Shown here: piece by piece, positions 43,497 to 51,444 of the stretch
How the letters are laid out: the number at the start of each line of letters is the position of its first letter
Numbering within the stretch: position 1 is the stretch's first letter
Source: Bacteroidales bacterium KA00251
GTDB taxonomy: Bacteria; Bacteroidota; Bacteroidia; Bacteroidales; Porphyromonadaceae
Assembly: GCA_001552775.1 (NCBI GenBank)
Contig: KQ959279.1
Location: forward strand, 165,442 to 216,885
Direction of reading: 5' to 3'
Length of the DNA: 51,444 nucleotides
Program-made: the position numbers and the translations under genes
The notes under the pieces: model-generated
Database searches by the model: none
Told to the model about the DNA's origin: nothing
The model's input: only the letters and a program-made list of their open reading frames with translations

Positions 43497-44099
43497 CTAT
43501 TCGCCTTTGCTAGACTCTTCTGAAATGCGATCGTTGAGGTAATCTAACCATATAAGACAACGATGGTTGTATTGTCTCATCATATGAGTGGCAACAAAGC
43601 CTATCGCTGAAGAGAAAAGCCCCAATACTGTGGTGGCAAATGCTACTTGCATGTTGTATGCCATGTTGGCTATATCCCCCGTAGAAAGCCCCACGAGTGC
43701 TGGGCCCATAGGAATAAGAGTACCCATGAGTCCAAGGATAGGACCAAATTTTACAAGAATCTTCGCCATACCCAGTTTGTTTTCACTTGTAAGTTCGTAT
43801 TCACTCACCAAAAGGTTGGCAGTAGCTTCATCTGAAGTGAAAAGTCGCTTTGCCGTAACGACAAATCCAGCGGGCAAGTCTATTTTCGTTACTTCTTGCT
43901 TTAGCTGATCAATAGATTTCTCATCAGCCCCCTCCATAATGGGTGCAAAGCTTCTTTTAATCTTATTATGGCGTATCCATGTACCAAAAAGCGTTCCTAA
44001 AAGAAATACGGAACGAACAAAGAGGTACAGCAACCCTATAATTACTGGAACTAGTAGCCCATTAGAGAGCCAAAACATTGCATCAGAAAGGAATTTCAT
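43497..44099 (-). CDS. hmuU: HmuU-like MotA/TolQ/ExbB proton channel protein
   Basis: I start at the ATG at 44099; the longer frame begins with TTG four codons earlier. The 200-residue protein has three membrane helices (about 10-33, 105-130 and 145-170). The conserved ExbB/TolQ region KFGPILGLMGTLIPMGPALVGLSTGDIANMAYNMQ, partly quoted as GLMGTLIPMGPAL and MAYNMQVAFATTVLGL, is near 115-160. Such proteins use the proton gradient to drive TonB- or Ton-like work. It sits 16 bp after hmuT in the heme operon. Confidence 0.82.
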   Translation of the reverse strand: MKFLSDAMFWLSNGLLVPVIIGLLYLFVRSVFLLGTLFGTWIRHNKIKRSFAPIMEGADEKSIDQLKQEVTKIDLPAGFVVTAKRLFTSDEATANLLVSEYELTSENKLGMAKILVKFGPILGLMGTLIPMGPALVGLSTGDIANMAYNMQVAFATTVLGLFSSAIGFVATHMMRQYNHRCLIWLDYLNDRISEESSKGE

Positions 44100-44127
44100 C
44101 TTATATATCAAATATTAGGTTGTTTTT

Positions 44128-44907
44128 TTACTTATGGAAAGTTCTTTTGCCTGTACGACGACTGAGGAAATAGCCACCTAGGCCACCCACAAGTACGACT
44201 ATACACAAAGAAAGAAGTTCTAGCCAGTTAGCAGAAGCCGAATAATCTCCAGAGATATGCGAATCGGGATGGAGCACACCAGCCGCAACTACTAGCAAGA
44301 ACGTAATTAGAGAAAGTGTGAGAGACCCCTGCGAAAGGAGTTCGGGACGCTTCACATTCACAAAAAGCTTCATGAGCTGCGGCGAAAGAAGCGTAACTAA
44401 AGCCACAAAAATAACCAGAGCAAGGGTCACCTGGAGAAAAGACACACCAGGGAAAACATAAAATAATTGGAGACGCACATAAAATAAGGCTGGCAAAAGA
44501 AGTAGGGAAGGTGCATAGAGCGGAAGTCTCTTAAAAAAGAGTCCCAACTTATCGATAAAACGAGTTCCCTGCTGTGGAAGTTCTATTGCCCTTGAGGTCC
44601 CCAAAGGAATATCCCCCCTTACTGCTTGCACCGTGTTATCTCTTCTTACATAATACATCGCCACGTAGAGTACAACAAAAAGATCAAGCATGACAAAGAG
44701 CGATAAATTACGAAGCGACTCCGGAGTATTGAGCAAGGAAAGAAAACGCGGAAGACTAAGATGCTGCGTGACAAAATGAGCAAAAAGAATCACTGCACCA
44801 TAAACCACAGCATGTATCAACCGCGTAACCCAAGAAGATATTCTTGCCTCTTCAAAAAGCATTTTGAAGAAGGCAAGAAATATCATGGATAAAAGGAGGT
44901 CTTCCAT
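44128..44907 (-). CDS. hmuT: HmuT-like multi-pass membrane protein of the heme operon
   Basis: The 259-residue protein has about seven hydrophobic segments and a short basic C-terminus (SRRTGKRTFHK). I recognise no catalytic motif. Its start codon overlaps the hmuS stop codon by one base (TAATG), so it is translationally coupled to hmuS. The symbol rests on its position between the CobN-like gene and the ExbB-like gene, the order of hmuRSTUV in Porphyromonas gingivalis. Confidence 0.72.
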   Translation of the reverse strand: MEDLLLSMIFLAFFKMLFEEARISSWVTRLIHAVVYGAVILFAHFVTQHLSLPRFLSLLNTPESLRNLSLFVMLDLFVVLYVAMYYVRRDNTVQAVRGDIPLGTSRAIELPQQGTRFIDKLGLFFKRLPLYAPSLLLLPALFYVRLQLFYVFPGVSFLQVTLALVIFVALVTLLSPQLMKLFVNVKRPELLSQGSLTLSLITFLLVVAAGVLHPDSHISGDYSASANWLELLSLCIVVLVGGLGGYFLSRRTGKRTFHK

Positions 44908-47900
44908 TACTTAGAAGCAGTTTTGTTTTTTCTCTTCTGTACACTCCTCCTTATTAGAGCAACTACAACGACGAGGACCAAGATTCCTATCACAACGTAG
45001 GTAATAACATAAGTCGAAGACTTGTCTTTTTCTACTGATGAAGATTCTTGTTTATCACTATCTTTCTTCAAGATTTGAGCCTTACTGTCGCTTGTTGTTT
45101 TTACTTCACGTACGTCAGAAATAGCTTTTTGATATTCTCGTTGCTCTTCAGGCTTTGCTTTGGAATCAATAAACTGTCTGAGTTTTGCATTATCACAGAC
45201 AAAGCCACTACATCCGGCACCATGCTCAAGGACTGAAGCCACATGCAGATTAGTAATGTCTTGAATTTGCTTATCAGAAGCCTTCCACATTCCCTTTCGG
45301 ATAGTTTCCATCATTACGGCGGTTAGCTCTTGAAGTGCGGCAGGGTTTTCACGATCGAAGAACTCTTGTACCCCAAGGTGATGTACATCGGCAATATAGG
45401 TATCATAAATACCATCCCAAAGTTCTTTATCTATCGCTGCCGGCTTCATTACATTCCATCCGTATGTATTACGTACTGTCTCTGCAAGGGCATTAGCTGC
45501 GCCTTCTCCCTCTTTGAGCATCTCTTTCACATAAGTGGGATTGAGGATAGTCGTGCGTGCTTCATTGCCGATGCTCCTCTTTAGCTCAGTAGTCTTTGCT
45601 TTATAATGATTTCTTAAATCATTAAAGTAAGCTTCAGGGTCCTTTCCTGTTACATTACGTACCGTAAGAGAAAGACCACCCATAAACTCATACACATGGT
45701 CAAGACTCAAAGGTCCCCAAGAGTTGCTCTGACGTGGTTGTACAACTACATCTGTACGTTGCAAAGCAGCTTCAAAAAGGCCTTCAGTAAAGCTTCCCCA
45801 GTTGTCGGGGTCACCATAGACAGCACCCATATTATTGAGGTAGACGTTAGCGATCTCTTTTTCATCATCCCATCGATCGCCAGCCTCTACCATTTCCTGA
45901 ATTCCTGTTCCATAGTTGCCATTCACGCCACCAAAGACACGCTGTGTAGAGAAGTTTCTAGCCTCACTTGGGGTAAGCCCTTTTTCCAAAAGAACCTTTT
46001 CTGCAGCCTCTGCCCCTTTCACTACTTCGTTGTCTTCTTCTTTGGAGTTGCGAGCTAGATCTACCGCCTTTTGGATTAAATAGAGACGTGACGCTGCCAA
46101 ATCTCGGAATTGACCAGAAGTTTGGACAATTACGTCAATACGCTTTCGGCCAAGCTCGTCTCGCGGTACAAGTCGTACATCTTGTACTCTTCCCATAGGA
46201 TCGCGTACTGGTTCGCAACCAAGTAAGTAGATGATTTCGGCAATCGTAGCACCTTCACTTTCAATAAATGAACTACTCCAAAGCGTAAAACTCACCTTTT
46301 GGGGAAGGTCACCATTGCGTCGCTTATAGTCCTCCAAGAGAGCATCTCCCATTTGCACACCCTTTTTCCACGCCGCATCACTAGGAGTAGCCTCGGCGTT
46401 AATCGAAAATAGGTTTCTTCCAGTAGGCAATGTTTGAGGATTAGCAATGTAGTCACCTCCTGGCGATGGAGCAACGAAGCCACCATTAAGAGCATTAATC
46501 CAAGAATCAAGTTCAAGCTGTGGACTAGCCTGGAGGTATTTGTAGTAGTTTTTAATATTGGCTACTGCGGCTCTTAGGTTGGCGATTGTTACAGCTAAAT
46601 GTTGTTCTTTAGGATCAAATTCCATTTCATCTTGCATTCCGCCACCCATTCCTGGATGTCCTCCTGCTTTTTGCCGTAACTGTTCCTTGGGTACACCTGC
46701 CATCTGAGTTGTGCCTTTAGGCATTCCTTGAGGATGTCCACCCATTGAGGCCTTCCCTTTAGGCATTCCTTGAGGATGTCCGCCCATTGAGGCTTTCCCT
46801 TTAGGCATTCCTTGAGGATGTCCGCCCATTGAGGCTTTCCCTTTAGGCATTCCTTGAGGATGTCCACCCATTGAGGTTTTCCCTTTAGACATTCCTTGAG
46901 GACGTCCACCCATTGAGGTAGGCATATCCTCCATTTTACTTTGCATTGCAAAGAACGCATCTGCACGATGGAGTTCACTTGCAGAAACTCCCAAGCTGAG
47001 AAGAGCGGCATCTGGCTGTATATCTCCTCCATTGATAATCTTTTTAACGAGAGCTTCACTCTTTACACGGTAACGCTTTGTCATGAAGCGTTCACTCTTT
47101 TGCTGTGCTACCGTAGCGGTACCTCTCTGAATATCAAGATCTGCTAAACCATAAACAATGGGATCTATAGAAAGCATCATTACAGAAGAGCGAATTTTCT
47201 TATCGGTAAAGGGCACTCCCGTTACGTAAAGACCTCCAGGGATTTTACTTATTGCGAGTTCTTCTGCAAAGTTACTCAGCTCTTCTATATCAAAACGGCT
47301 CAGAGGAGTGGTAAGGGTGGAATCAATACCAAGATCCCGATGGTAACCAGCTTTTATTGCCTCTTCTTTTATCTTTTTTGCGAGAGCTACATCATCTTTT
47401 TCGTTAGAGAGGTATTTGTCGGTAAGACTTAAAAAGTTTGCGACCTCACCTTTTAGTTCAGTTTCAATGAATGGTGGTGCGAGGTACGAAACTGTCTCTG
47501 CATAGCTTCTACGTTTGGCTATCATACCTTCGCCAATATTGGCAATGGTATAATAGTATACGTGGGGAATATCATTTACGAGACGATCGGTCCAATCGTT
47601 TGCAGAAAGAGCCACTTGCTTACCATTGATAAACTCTAAGCTTCCGTGGGTACCAAAATGCGTGAGTACATCTGCCTTAAACTCTTTCTGCGCCCACAAA
47701 TAAGCTGCTATATAAGGATAGGGAGGAATAGGATTAGCCCCATGCACAGCCTTGAAATCGTTTTCTCCGACGCCTTGCCCAGGCTGTGGTAAAAGTACCA
47801 CATTTCCAAATTGTACACGCGTTACGACGATTCCTTCTTCATTTCCTTTTCTGTAGGAATAGTAAGAGCCAGGAGCCTCTCCATATTTCTCTTTAAGCGT

Positions 47901-49289
47901 GCTTATTTGCTCTTCAGTAAGCACCTCTGTCATCATCTCGTTGAGTCTTGCAGCAGGGATAAAGGCTGGATAACCTTCTTCTATAAAACGCTGCAAAGCA
48001 CCATCTGCATAGCTATTGAAAAGCCTACCTCTTGTAGAAATTACCTTTTCAAACTCTTTCTCACTAGTAGGGAGTCCCGTCAAATTGTATCCTTCTTCTT
48101 GCATCTTACGAAGCAAGTTGTAGAGAGAAGGAAGAACTTCAATTCCCTGTGCAACCAAGCTGTTTTCTCCAGGACCTTTGTAATAGAATAGAGCTACTTT
48201 TTTGTCCTTGTTGGGAGTTTTTTTCAGTTTTATATAGTTATAAGCAAGATCTGTAAAGGTCTTTAAGCGATCGGGCATAGCTTGAAACTCTTCCACGCCT
48301 GTTTTGCTATTAAGCTCCATCGAAAAGAGAGCATAAGGCACCATCACCCCATCAAACTCTGGAGAAGATACACTCTGTGCGAGAAACCCTCCTACCATTC
48401 CTTGCTTATCTTTAAGCCACTCTTCTCGACTTGTGGTAAGCGTCATTGCAGTAAGAATGGGAACATTCAACTCTCTGAGGCTCTCTGCACCAGAATTTGG
48501 ACCTCCACCAATTAGTCTTCCGTGTGGCACATACACGATAAGGTCGGGGTTGATCTCTTTAAGCACAGCGATTCGATCTGCACCACTGCTAAACGGATAG
48601 ACATTCATTCCTTTTGCTTCAAAGGAAGCTACTACACTATCCACATGGTCTCGATTGGAGATATTGGGAGTGGCAAAGCCTAATAGAAAGGCTACTTTGG
48701 GGGCTCCTTCCACATAACCATGCGTCTGATAATATTTTTGATAAGCTTCGTAGCTATCAAATATATCCTCATCCGTCTTGCCATAAAATACATTGTCGGA
48801 GAAAACTACAGGATCCTCAACGGTTCCTTCTCGTAGTGGCTTACCAAGGAGATCTCTTCGTATGTAGTTGAAGAGTGAACGGTAGTTTTTTACCCCTCCA
48901 TTGAAAACATAATTGGAAAGCGTTTCTTTCTCTTCATCGGAAATGTTTGTGAGGTTGTTTTGAGGGTTGGTTGCAGCCAAGATGGCATAAACAATCTTTT
49001 TCTCTCCTAAAGACTGGATAAACTCGCGATCTTCATCGGTCCACTCTTTGGCATTTCCTCCCATTCCCCACAAAAGAACGGCATCGTAACGAGAAAGGCG
49101 TTTGAGGTCCTTTTCTACTTTTACAGAGACATTCTTTTCGTTGGCTGAAGAGATCATCCTGCCGACCATAAATGAGGGATAGTTGTACAAAGCAACCTTG
49201 GTCGGCTGAGGGCGAAATACGAAATAACTAGCCACCGCGGCAACAACAATTACCGCTAAGGCAATCAATAAAGGTTTCCTTTTCTTCAT
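44907..49289 (-). CDS. hmuS: HmuS, CobN-like chelatase of the heme-uptake operon, with internal Met/His repeat insert
   Basis: The 1460-residue protein is related to the large subunit of cobaltochelatase/magnesium chelatase, with FGTHGSLEFINGKQVALS near 550 and AKRRSYAETVSYLAPPF near 595. It is anchored at both ends by membrane helices (about 7-24 and 1428-1448), so the body probably faces the periplasm. In heme operons this subunit acts without the AAA+ partners of cobalt insertion; Bacteroides HmuS is reported to remove iron from heme. Residues 791-860 hold five 14-residue repeats (SMGGHPQGMPKGKA), then a GGHPGMGGGMQ segment. The gene lies 70 bp after hmuR. Calling it a cobaltochelatase for B12 synthesis would be wrong in this context. 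Confidence 0.9.
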   Translation of the reverse strand: MKKRKPLLIALAVIVVAAVASYFVFRPQPTKVALYNYPSFMVGRMISSANEKNVSVKVEKDLKRLSRYDAVLLWGMGGNAKEWTDEDREFIQSLGEKKIVYAILAATNPQNNLTNISDEEKETLSNYVFNGGVKNYRSLFNYIRRDLLGKPLREGTVEDPVVFSDNVFYGKTDEDIFDSYEAYQKYYQTHGYVEGAPKVAFLLGFATPNISNRDHVDSVVASFEAKGMNVYPFSSGADRIAVLKEINPDLIVYVPHGRLIGGGPNSGAESLRELNVPILTAMTLTTSREEWLKDKQGMVGGFLAQSVSSPEFDGVMVPYALFSMELNSKTGVEEFQAMPDRLKTFTDLAYNYIKLKKTPNKDKKVALFYYKGPGENSLVAQGIEVLPSLYNLLRKMQEEGYNLTGLPTSEKEFEKVISTRGRLFNSYADGALQRFIEEGYPAFIPAARLNEMMTEVLTEEQISTLKEKYGEAPGSYYSYRKGNEEGIVVTRVQFGNVVLLPQPGQGVGENDFKAVHGANPIPPYPYIAAYLWAQKEFKADVLTHFGTHGSLEFINGKQVALSANDWTDRLVNDIPHVYYYTIANIGEGMIAKRRSYAETVSYLAPPFIETELKGEVANFLSLTDKYLSNEKDDVALAKKIKEEAIKAGYHRDLGIDSTLTTPLSRFDIEELSNFAEELAISKIPGGLYVTGVPFTDKKIRSSVMMLSIDPIVYGLADLDIQRGTATVAQQKSERFMTKRYRVKSEALVKKIINGGDIQPDAALLSLGVSASELHRADAFFAMQSKMEDMPTSMGGRPQGMSKGKTSMGGHPQGMPKGKASMGGHPQGMPKGKASMGGHPQGMPKGKASMGGHPQGMPKGTTQMAGVPKEQLRQKAGGHPGMGGGMQDEMEFDPKEQHLAVTIANLRAAVANIKNYYKYLQASPQLELDSWINALNGGFVAPSPGGDYIANPQTLPTGRNLFSINAEATPSDAAWKKGVQMGDALLEDYKRRNGDLPQKVSFTLWSSSFIESEGATIAEIIYLLGCEPVRDPMGRVQDVRLVPRDELGRKRIDVIVQTSGQFRDLAASRLYLIQKAVDLARNSKEEDNEVVKGAEAAEKVLLEKGLTPSEARNFSTQRVFGGVNGNYGTGIQEMVEAGDRWDDEKEIANVYLNNMGAVYGDPDNWGSFTEGLFEAALQRTDVVVQPRQSNSWGPLSLDHVYEFMGGLSLTVRNVTGKDPEAYFNDLRNHYKAKTTELKRSIGNEARTTILNPTYVKEMLKEGEGAANALAETVRNTYGWNVMKPAAIDKELWDGIYDTYIADVHHLGVQEFFDRENPAALQELTAVMMETIRKGMWKASDKQIQDITNLHVASVLEHGAGCSGFVCDNAKLRQFIDSKAKPEEQREYQKAISDVREVKTTSDSKAQILKKDSDKQESSSVEKDKSSTYVITYVVIGILVLVVVVALIRRSVQKRKNKTASK
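46710..46919 (-). repeat. 42-bp tandem coding repeat inside hmuS (5 copies)
   Basis: Five copies of a 42-bp unit encode (A/T)SMGGHPQGMPKGK; the middle copies are almost identical at DNA level and the outer ones carry a few changes (Arg for His and Ser for Pro in the first, TTQMAGVP after the last). Units of 14 codons keep the frame when the copy number changes, so length variation between strains is expected. The Met, His and Gly content suggests a flexible metal- or heme-binding loop. Confidence 0.95.
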
Positions 49290-49359
49290 ACAGATATTAG
49301 TCGCTATATCTAAGTGTTCTCTTTATCTTGATTCACGATTAGTCACCATTTAGTACCGC

Positions 49360-51393
49360 TTACCAGTTGAATCGTAAAGTGGTAAGATAAGTTCTTCCTG
49401 GTGTCAGAGGTGTATTGTAAGCAAGTTTGTTGGGCTTATAGCCAAATAGGTTGTCCACGCCAAAGTATAGATCAAACACCTTAAAGATCTTTTGTGAGAT
49501 CCCCAGTTTGGCAAGAGTAGCTGCATTGTAGCTTAGGATCTCAAATTTATTATCTTCCACGCGTACACCCGATTGGAAACCTGAAAGATAACGGATGGCA
49601 AAAGTAGCACTTATGCCGTAATTACGATTGAATGTGTGCTCCCAGGTGAGCATTCCCACAAGTGAATGCGGACGTGTACTAGTAGATAGTACTTTAGACC
49701 CATCTTCCTTATGCATAGGATTCCCTTTATCGTCTTGAAGGGTATAGTAATCGTAGGTATAGGCATAGGATCCTGTAAGGGTAAATCCGTAGGGAAGTTT
49801 AGTCCTTAGATTGAGATCAATCCCATATATCCGATCTTTATTATCGGAAGCAGGGGCATTTGCATATTGATATCCTCCCTTCGTAGGGATCATGGCGATA
49901 CGATTGCGTACAATGTTGTAAAAGGCATTAGCATTAAGCGAAAACATTCTATTGTTATACTCGGCAGAGAGAATAAACATATTGCTTTTTTCTGGCTTTA
50001 GCTTGTCATTGCCATATAGATAAAACATCCCCTGATGGTCAAAGAAGAAATAGAGCTCTTGCATAGAAGGAGTACGATATCCTTGTGCAAAAGAAGCTCT
50101 AAGATTGAGCATAGACACAGGTCTGAATTTCAACGTTACACGATTGGTATAGTGAGTACCAAAGTTACTTCTCATATCCAATCTTCCTCCATAGCTTAGG
50201 GTCAACTCTTTAATGGGTTCATAGCTATATTGTCCGTATACTATACCCGTTTGCATGCTCTTAGCATTAGGAGATTCTGGACTTGCCAGACGAGGAGAAG
50301 CAATTTTATCATGGATAAACTCTCCTCCGAAGTTGAGCATATGCTCTTCGTTGCAGTCAAGGTTGTACTGCAAGCGAAGATGATGAAGAAACTCATTGAA
50401 TACGGGACGTTTCTCGTTATCCAAGAGGATCATCACAGAGTCGCGCTTGAAGTTATTAAAATGATAGGAAAGGTCTAAACTTTGATTGTGATCAATCATA
50501 CAAACAGCCCCCAAGGTAGCATCTGTAGCCATAAAGCTATTGTTGAGATACTTATCCTTTTGCTGCATTCGATAATTGGCATTCACTCCAGCCTTGAGCG
50601 AAATAGCCTTAATGGGTTGGTAAGTAAACTTTTGACTAAAGTTGATGCGATCCACATCAAATACTATATTCCCTGCCCCTTCGTCATCGACAATCACAAA
50701 ACCAGGGGCTTTGTTGTAGCCAATCGTCGTATTACTTCCAAACTTACCTCCCCCAACAGGTCTATTGAATACCACATTGCCCCAATAGCGTTGGCCGACC
50801 AAGGCTTTTTTGTTGTCTCTATTATACTTTGCTACATCCACACTTGCTAGAGCAGAAGCGTGAAATTTTTTCTTAGAAGATTTGGTGATCACATTTACGA
50901 CACCAGCCAAAGCATTAGAGCCATAAAGTGCAGAGGCCGCGCCACGTATAATTTCCACACGTTCAATGTTGTCTGGATCAATGCGATCAAAGTCTATACT
51001 GCTAGTAGATCCTGTAGTAATTAAGTCGCCATCTACCAAAAACAGCAAGCTCTGTCCACCAAATCCCCGATAGGAAAGATTGTCTTGTCCTCCATGCTTG
51101 TTAAACTCCATGCCAGGGAGTGTAAACTCAAGGATCTCATTAAAGCTACGAGGCTCAATAAGTTGGATTTGCTTTTGTGGGATCACCTGTGTCAACACAG
51201 GAATATCCTTATGAAAGCGAGGTGTACGGCTTGCAGTAACTACTACCTCATCTAGGGTTTCAGTCTTTTCTTTTGTATAGCGTGTACTATCCGCAAGCGA
51301 TGCTCGTTTGGAGGCTCTGGGATTTTGCGCAAAAAGAGATAGGGAAGTAATCGAAAGGAGGAAAATAAATAAACCTTGTTGGGCGAGTTTCAT
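49360..51393 (-). CDS. hmuR: HmuR-like TonB-dependent heme receptor
   Basis: The start is the ATG at 51393, where a signal peptide begins (MKLAQQGLFIFLLS, cleavage after LFAQ); the frame runs on to a TTG at 51423. The 677-residue protein has a TonB box/plug region (ETLDEVVVTASRTP, VEIIRGAASALYGSNALAGVVNVIT) and a 22-strand-type barrel ending RTYLTTLRFNW with terminal Trp. Near 440, YRTPSMQELYFFFDHQ followed by NDKLKPEKSN corresponds to the heme-receptor YRAP and NPDL motifs with a nearby His. It should import heme across the outer membrane. The small heme-binding gene hmuY, normally just upstream, would lie beyond the window edge. Confidence 0.9.
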   Translation of the reverse strand: MKLAQQGLFIFLLSITSLSLFAQNPRASKRASLADSTRYTKEKTETLDEVVVTASRTPRFHKDIPVLTQVIPQKQIQLIEPRSFNEILEFTLPGMEFNKHGGQDNLSYRGFGGQSLLFLVDGDLITTGSTSSIDFDRIDPDNIERVEIIRGAASALYGSNALAGVVNVITKSSKKKFHASALASVDVAKYNRDNKKALVGQRYWGNVVFNRPVGGGKFGSNTTIGYNKAPGFVIVDDEGAGNIVFDVDRINFSQKFTYQPIKAISLKAGVNANYRMQQKDKYLNNSFMATDATLGAVCMIDHNQSLDLSYHFNNFKRDSVMILLDNEKRPVFNEFLHHLRLQYNLDCNEEHMLNFGGEFIHDKIASPRLASPESPNAKSMQTGIVYGQYSYEPIKELTLSYGGRLDMRSNFGTHYTNRVTLKFRPVSMLNLRASFAQGYRTPSMQELYFFFDHQGMFYLYGNDKLKPEKSNMFILSAEYNNRMFSLNANAFYNIVRNRIAMIPTKGGYQYANAPASDNKDRIYGIDLNLRTKLPYGFTLTGSYAYTYDYYTLQDDKGNPMHKEDGSKVLSTSTRPHSLVGMLTWEHTFNRNYGISATFAIRYLSGFQSGVRVEDNKFEILSYNAATLAKLGISQKIFKVFDLYFGVDNLFGYKPNKLAYNTPLTPGRTYLTTLRFNW

Positions 51394-51434
51394 AAGAGAG
51401 AAGCTTTGAGTGTTACGAATCAATTGTGCGTGTA

Positions 51435-51444
51435 GGGGGGGGGG
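51435..51444. repeat. Run of ten G at the window edge
   Basis: The window ends in ten consecutive G, i.e. ten C on the coding strand 41 nt upstream of the hmuR start. It is either the true beginning of a homopolymer that could vary in length and change hmuR expression, or a sequencing or assembly artefact at a contig end. Confidence 0.6.

Noticed and set aside
46595-47059. Separate 154-residue protein with repeats of ECLKGKPQWADI type
   Set aside because: It is a different reading frame over the 42-bp repeat of hmuS; the repeat period is a multiple of three, which keeps all frames open artificially.
44907-49289. CobN cobaltochelatase for B12 synthesis
   Set aside because: The CobS/CobT-type AAA+ subunits and other cobalamin synthesis genes are absent, the protein is membrane anchored at both ends, and the neighbours are heme-uptake genes.

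Overview
The window looks like chromosomal DNA from an anaerobic member of the Bacteroidota close to Porphyromonas. The reasons are a DPP7-type S46 dipeptidyl peptidase, an hmuRSTUV-like heme-uptake operon, two secreted proteins ending in type IX secretion (T9SS) sorting domains, a meso-diaminopimelate dehydrogenase, a ferrochelatase, and promoters of the Bacteroidota type (TAnnTTTG at -7). I see no rRNA, tRNA, CRISPR array, transposase or phage gene. The assignment to Porphyromonas is inference from gene content.

Layout. 1-7450: a very large surface protein (2207 residues: CUB-like domains, beta-helix, FN3, DUF4465, T9SS sorting domain) on the minus strand. It is preceded by a complete cobalamin riboswitch and followed by a terminator and an array of 22-bp repeats. 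7524-9490: a small envelope operon (single-TM protein, Skp/OmpH-like lipoprotein, DUF805 protein). 9602-12222: pepD and miaA on the plus strand. 12255-15310: nucleoside kinase and ferrochelatase on the minus strand, behind a strong promoter and a roughly 190-nt structured, terminator-ended leader or small RNA. 15750-18344: a second T9SS cargo with three adhesin-type domains. 18460-24502: a minus-strand operon with a restriction-subunit-like nuclease domain protein, an ABC-2 exporter pair, hpt, adk, obg and a B3/4 domain protein. 24736-25564: a lone outer-membrane-type protein. 25817-27579: a second 22-bp repeat array, rnhA and a TPR protein. 27795-31518: dpp7 and a divergent urea transporter. 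31538-37964: a six-gene minus operon with a SPOR lipoprotein, murB, a metallo-beta-lactamase/LipB fusion, ddh, lgt and a flavodiiron protein. 38170-43068: a third 22-bp repeat array, leuS, a YitT-family protein and a DUF2752 protein. 43129-51393: hmuR, hmuS, hmuT, hmuU, hmuV. The window ends in a run of ten G.

How it fits together. Peptide use (DPP7, PepD), salvage (Hpt, nucleoside kinase), heme capture with a CobN-like chelatase, a retained ferrochelatase and an oxygen/NO-detoxifying flavodiiron protein describe an asaccharolytic, host-associated anaerobe that imports heme and probably cobamides. The most notable signal is the pairing of a cobalamin riboswitch with a T9SS-exported giant protein carrying DUF4465, a domain I recall from surface vitamin B12-binding proteins of Bacteroides. 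This suggests a T9SS-displayed cobamide-capture protein.

Several start codons were moved from the longest open frame to the start that best fits the family, spacing or signal peptide. Domain names and symbols rest on recognition by eye, without database searches.
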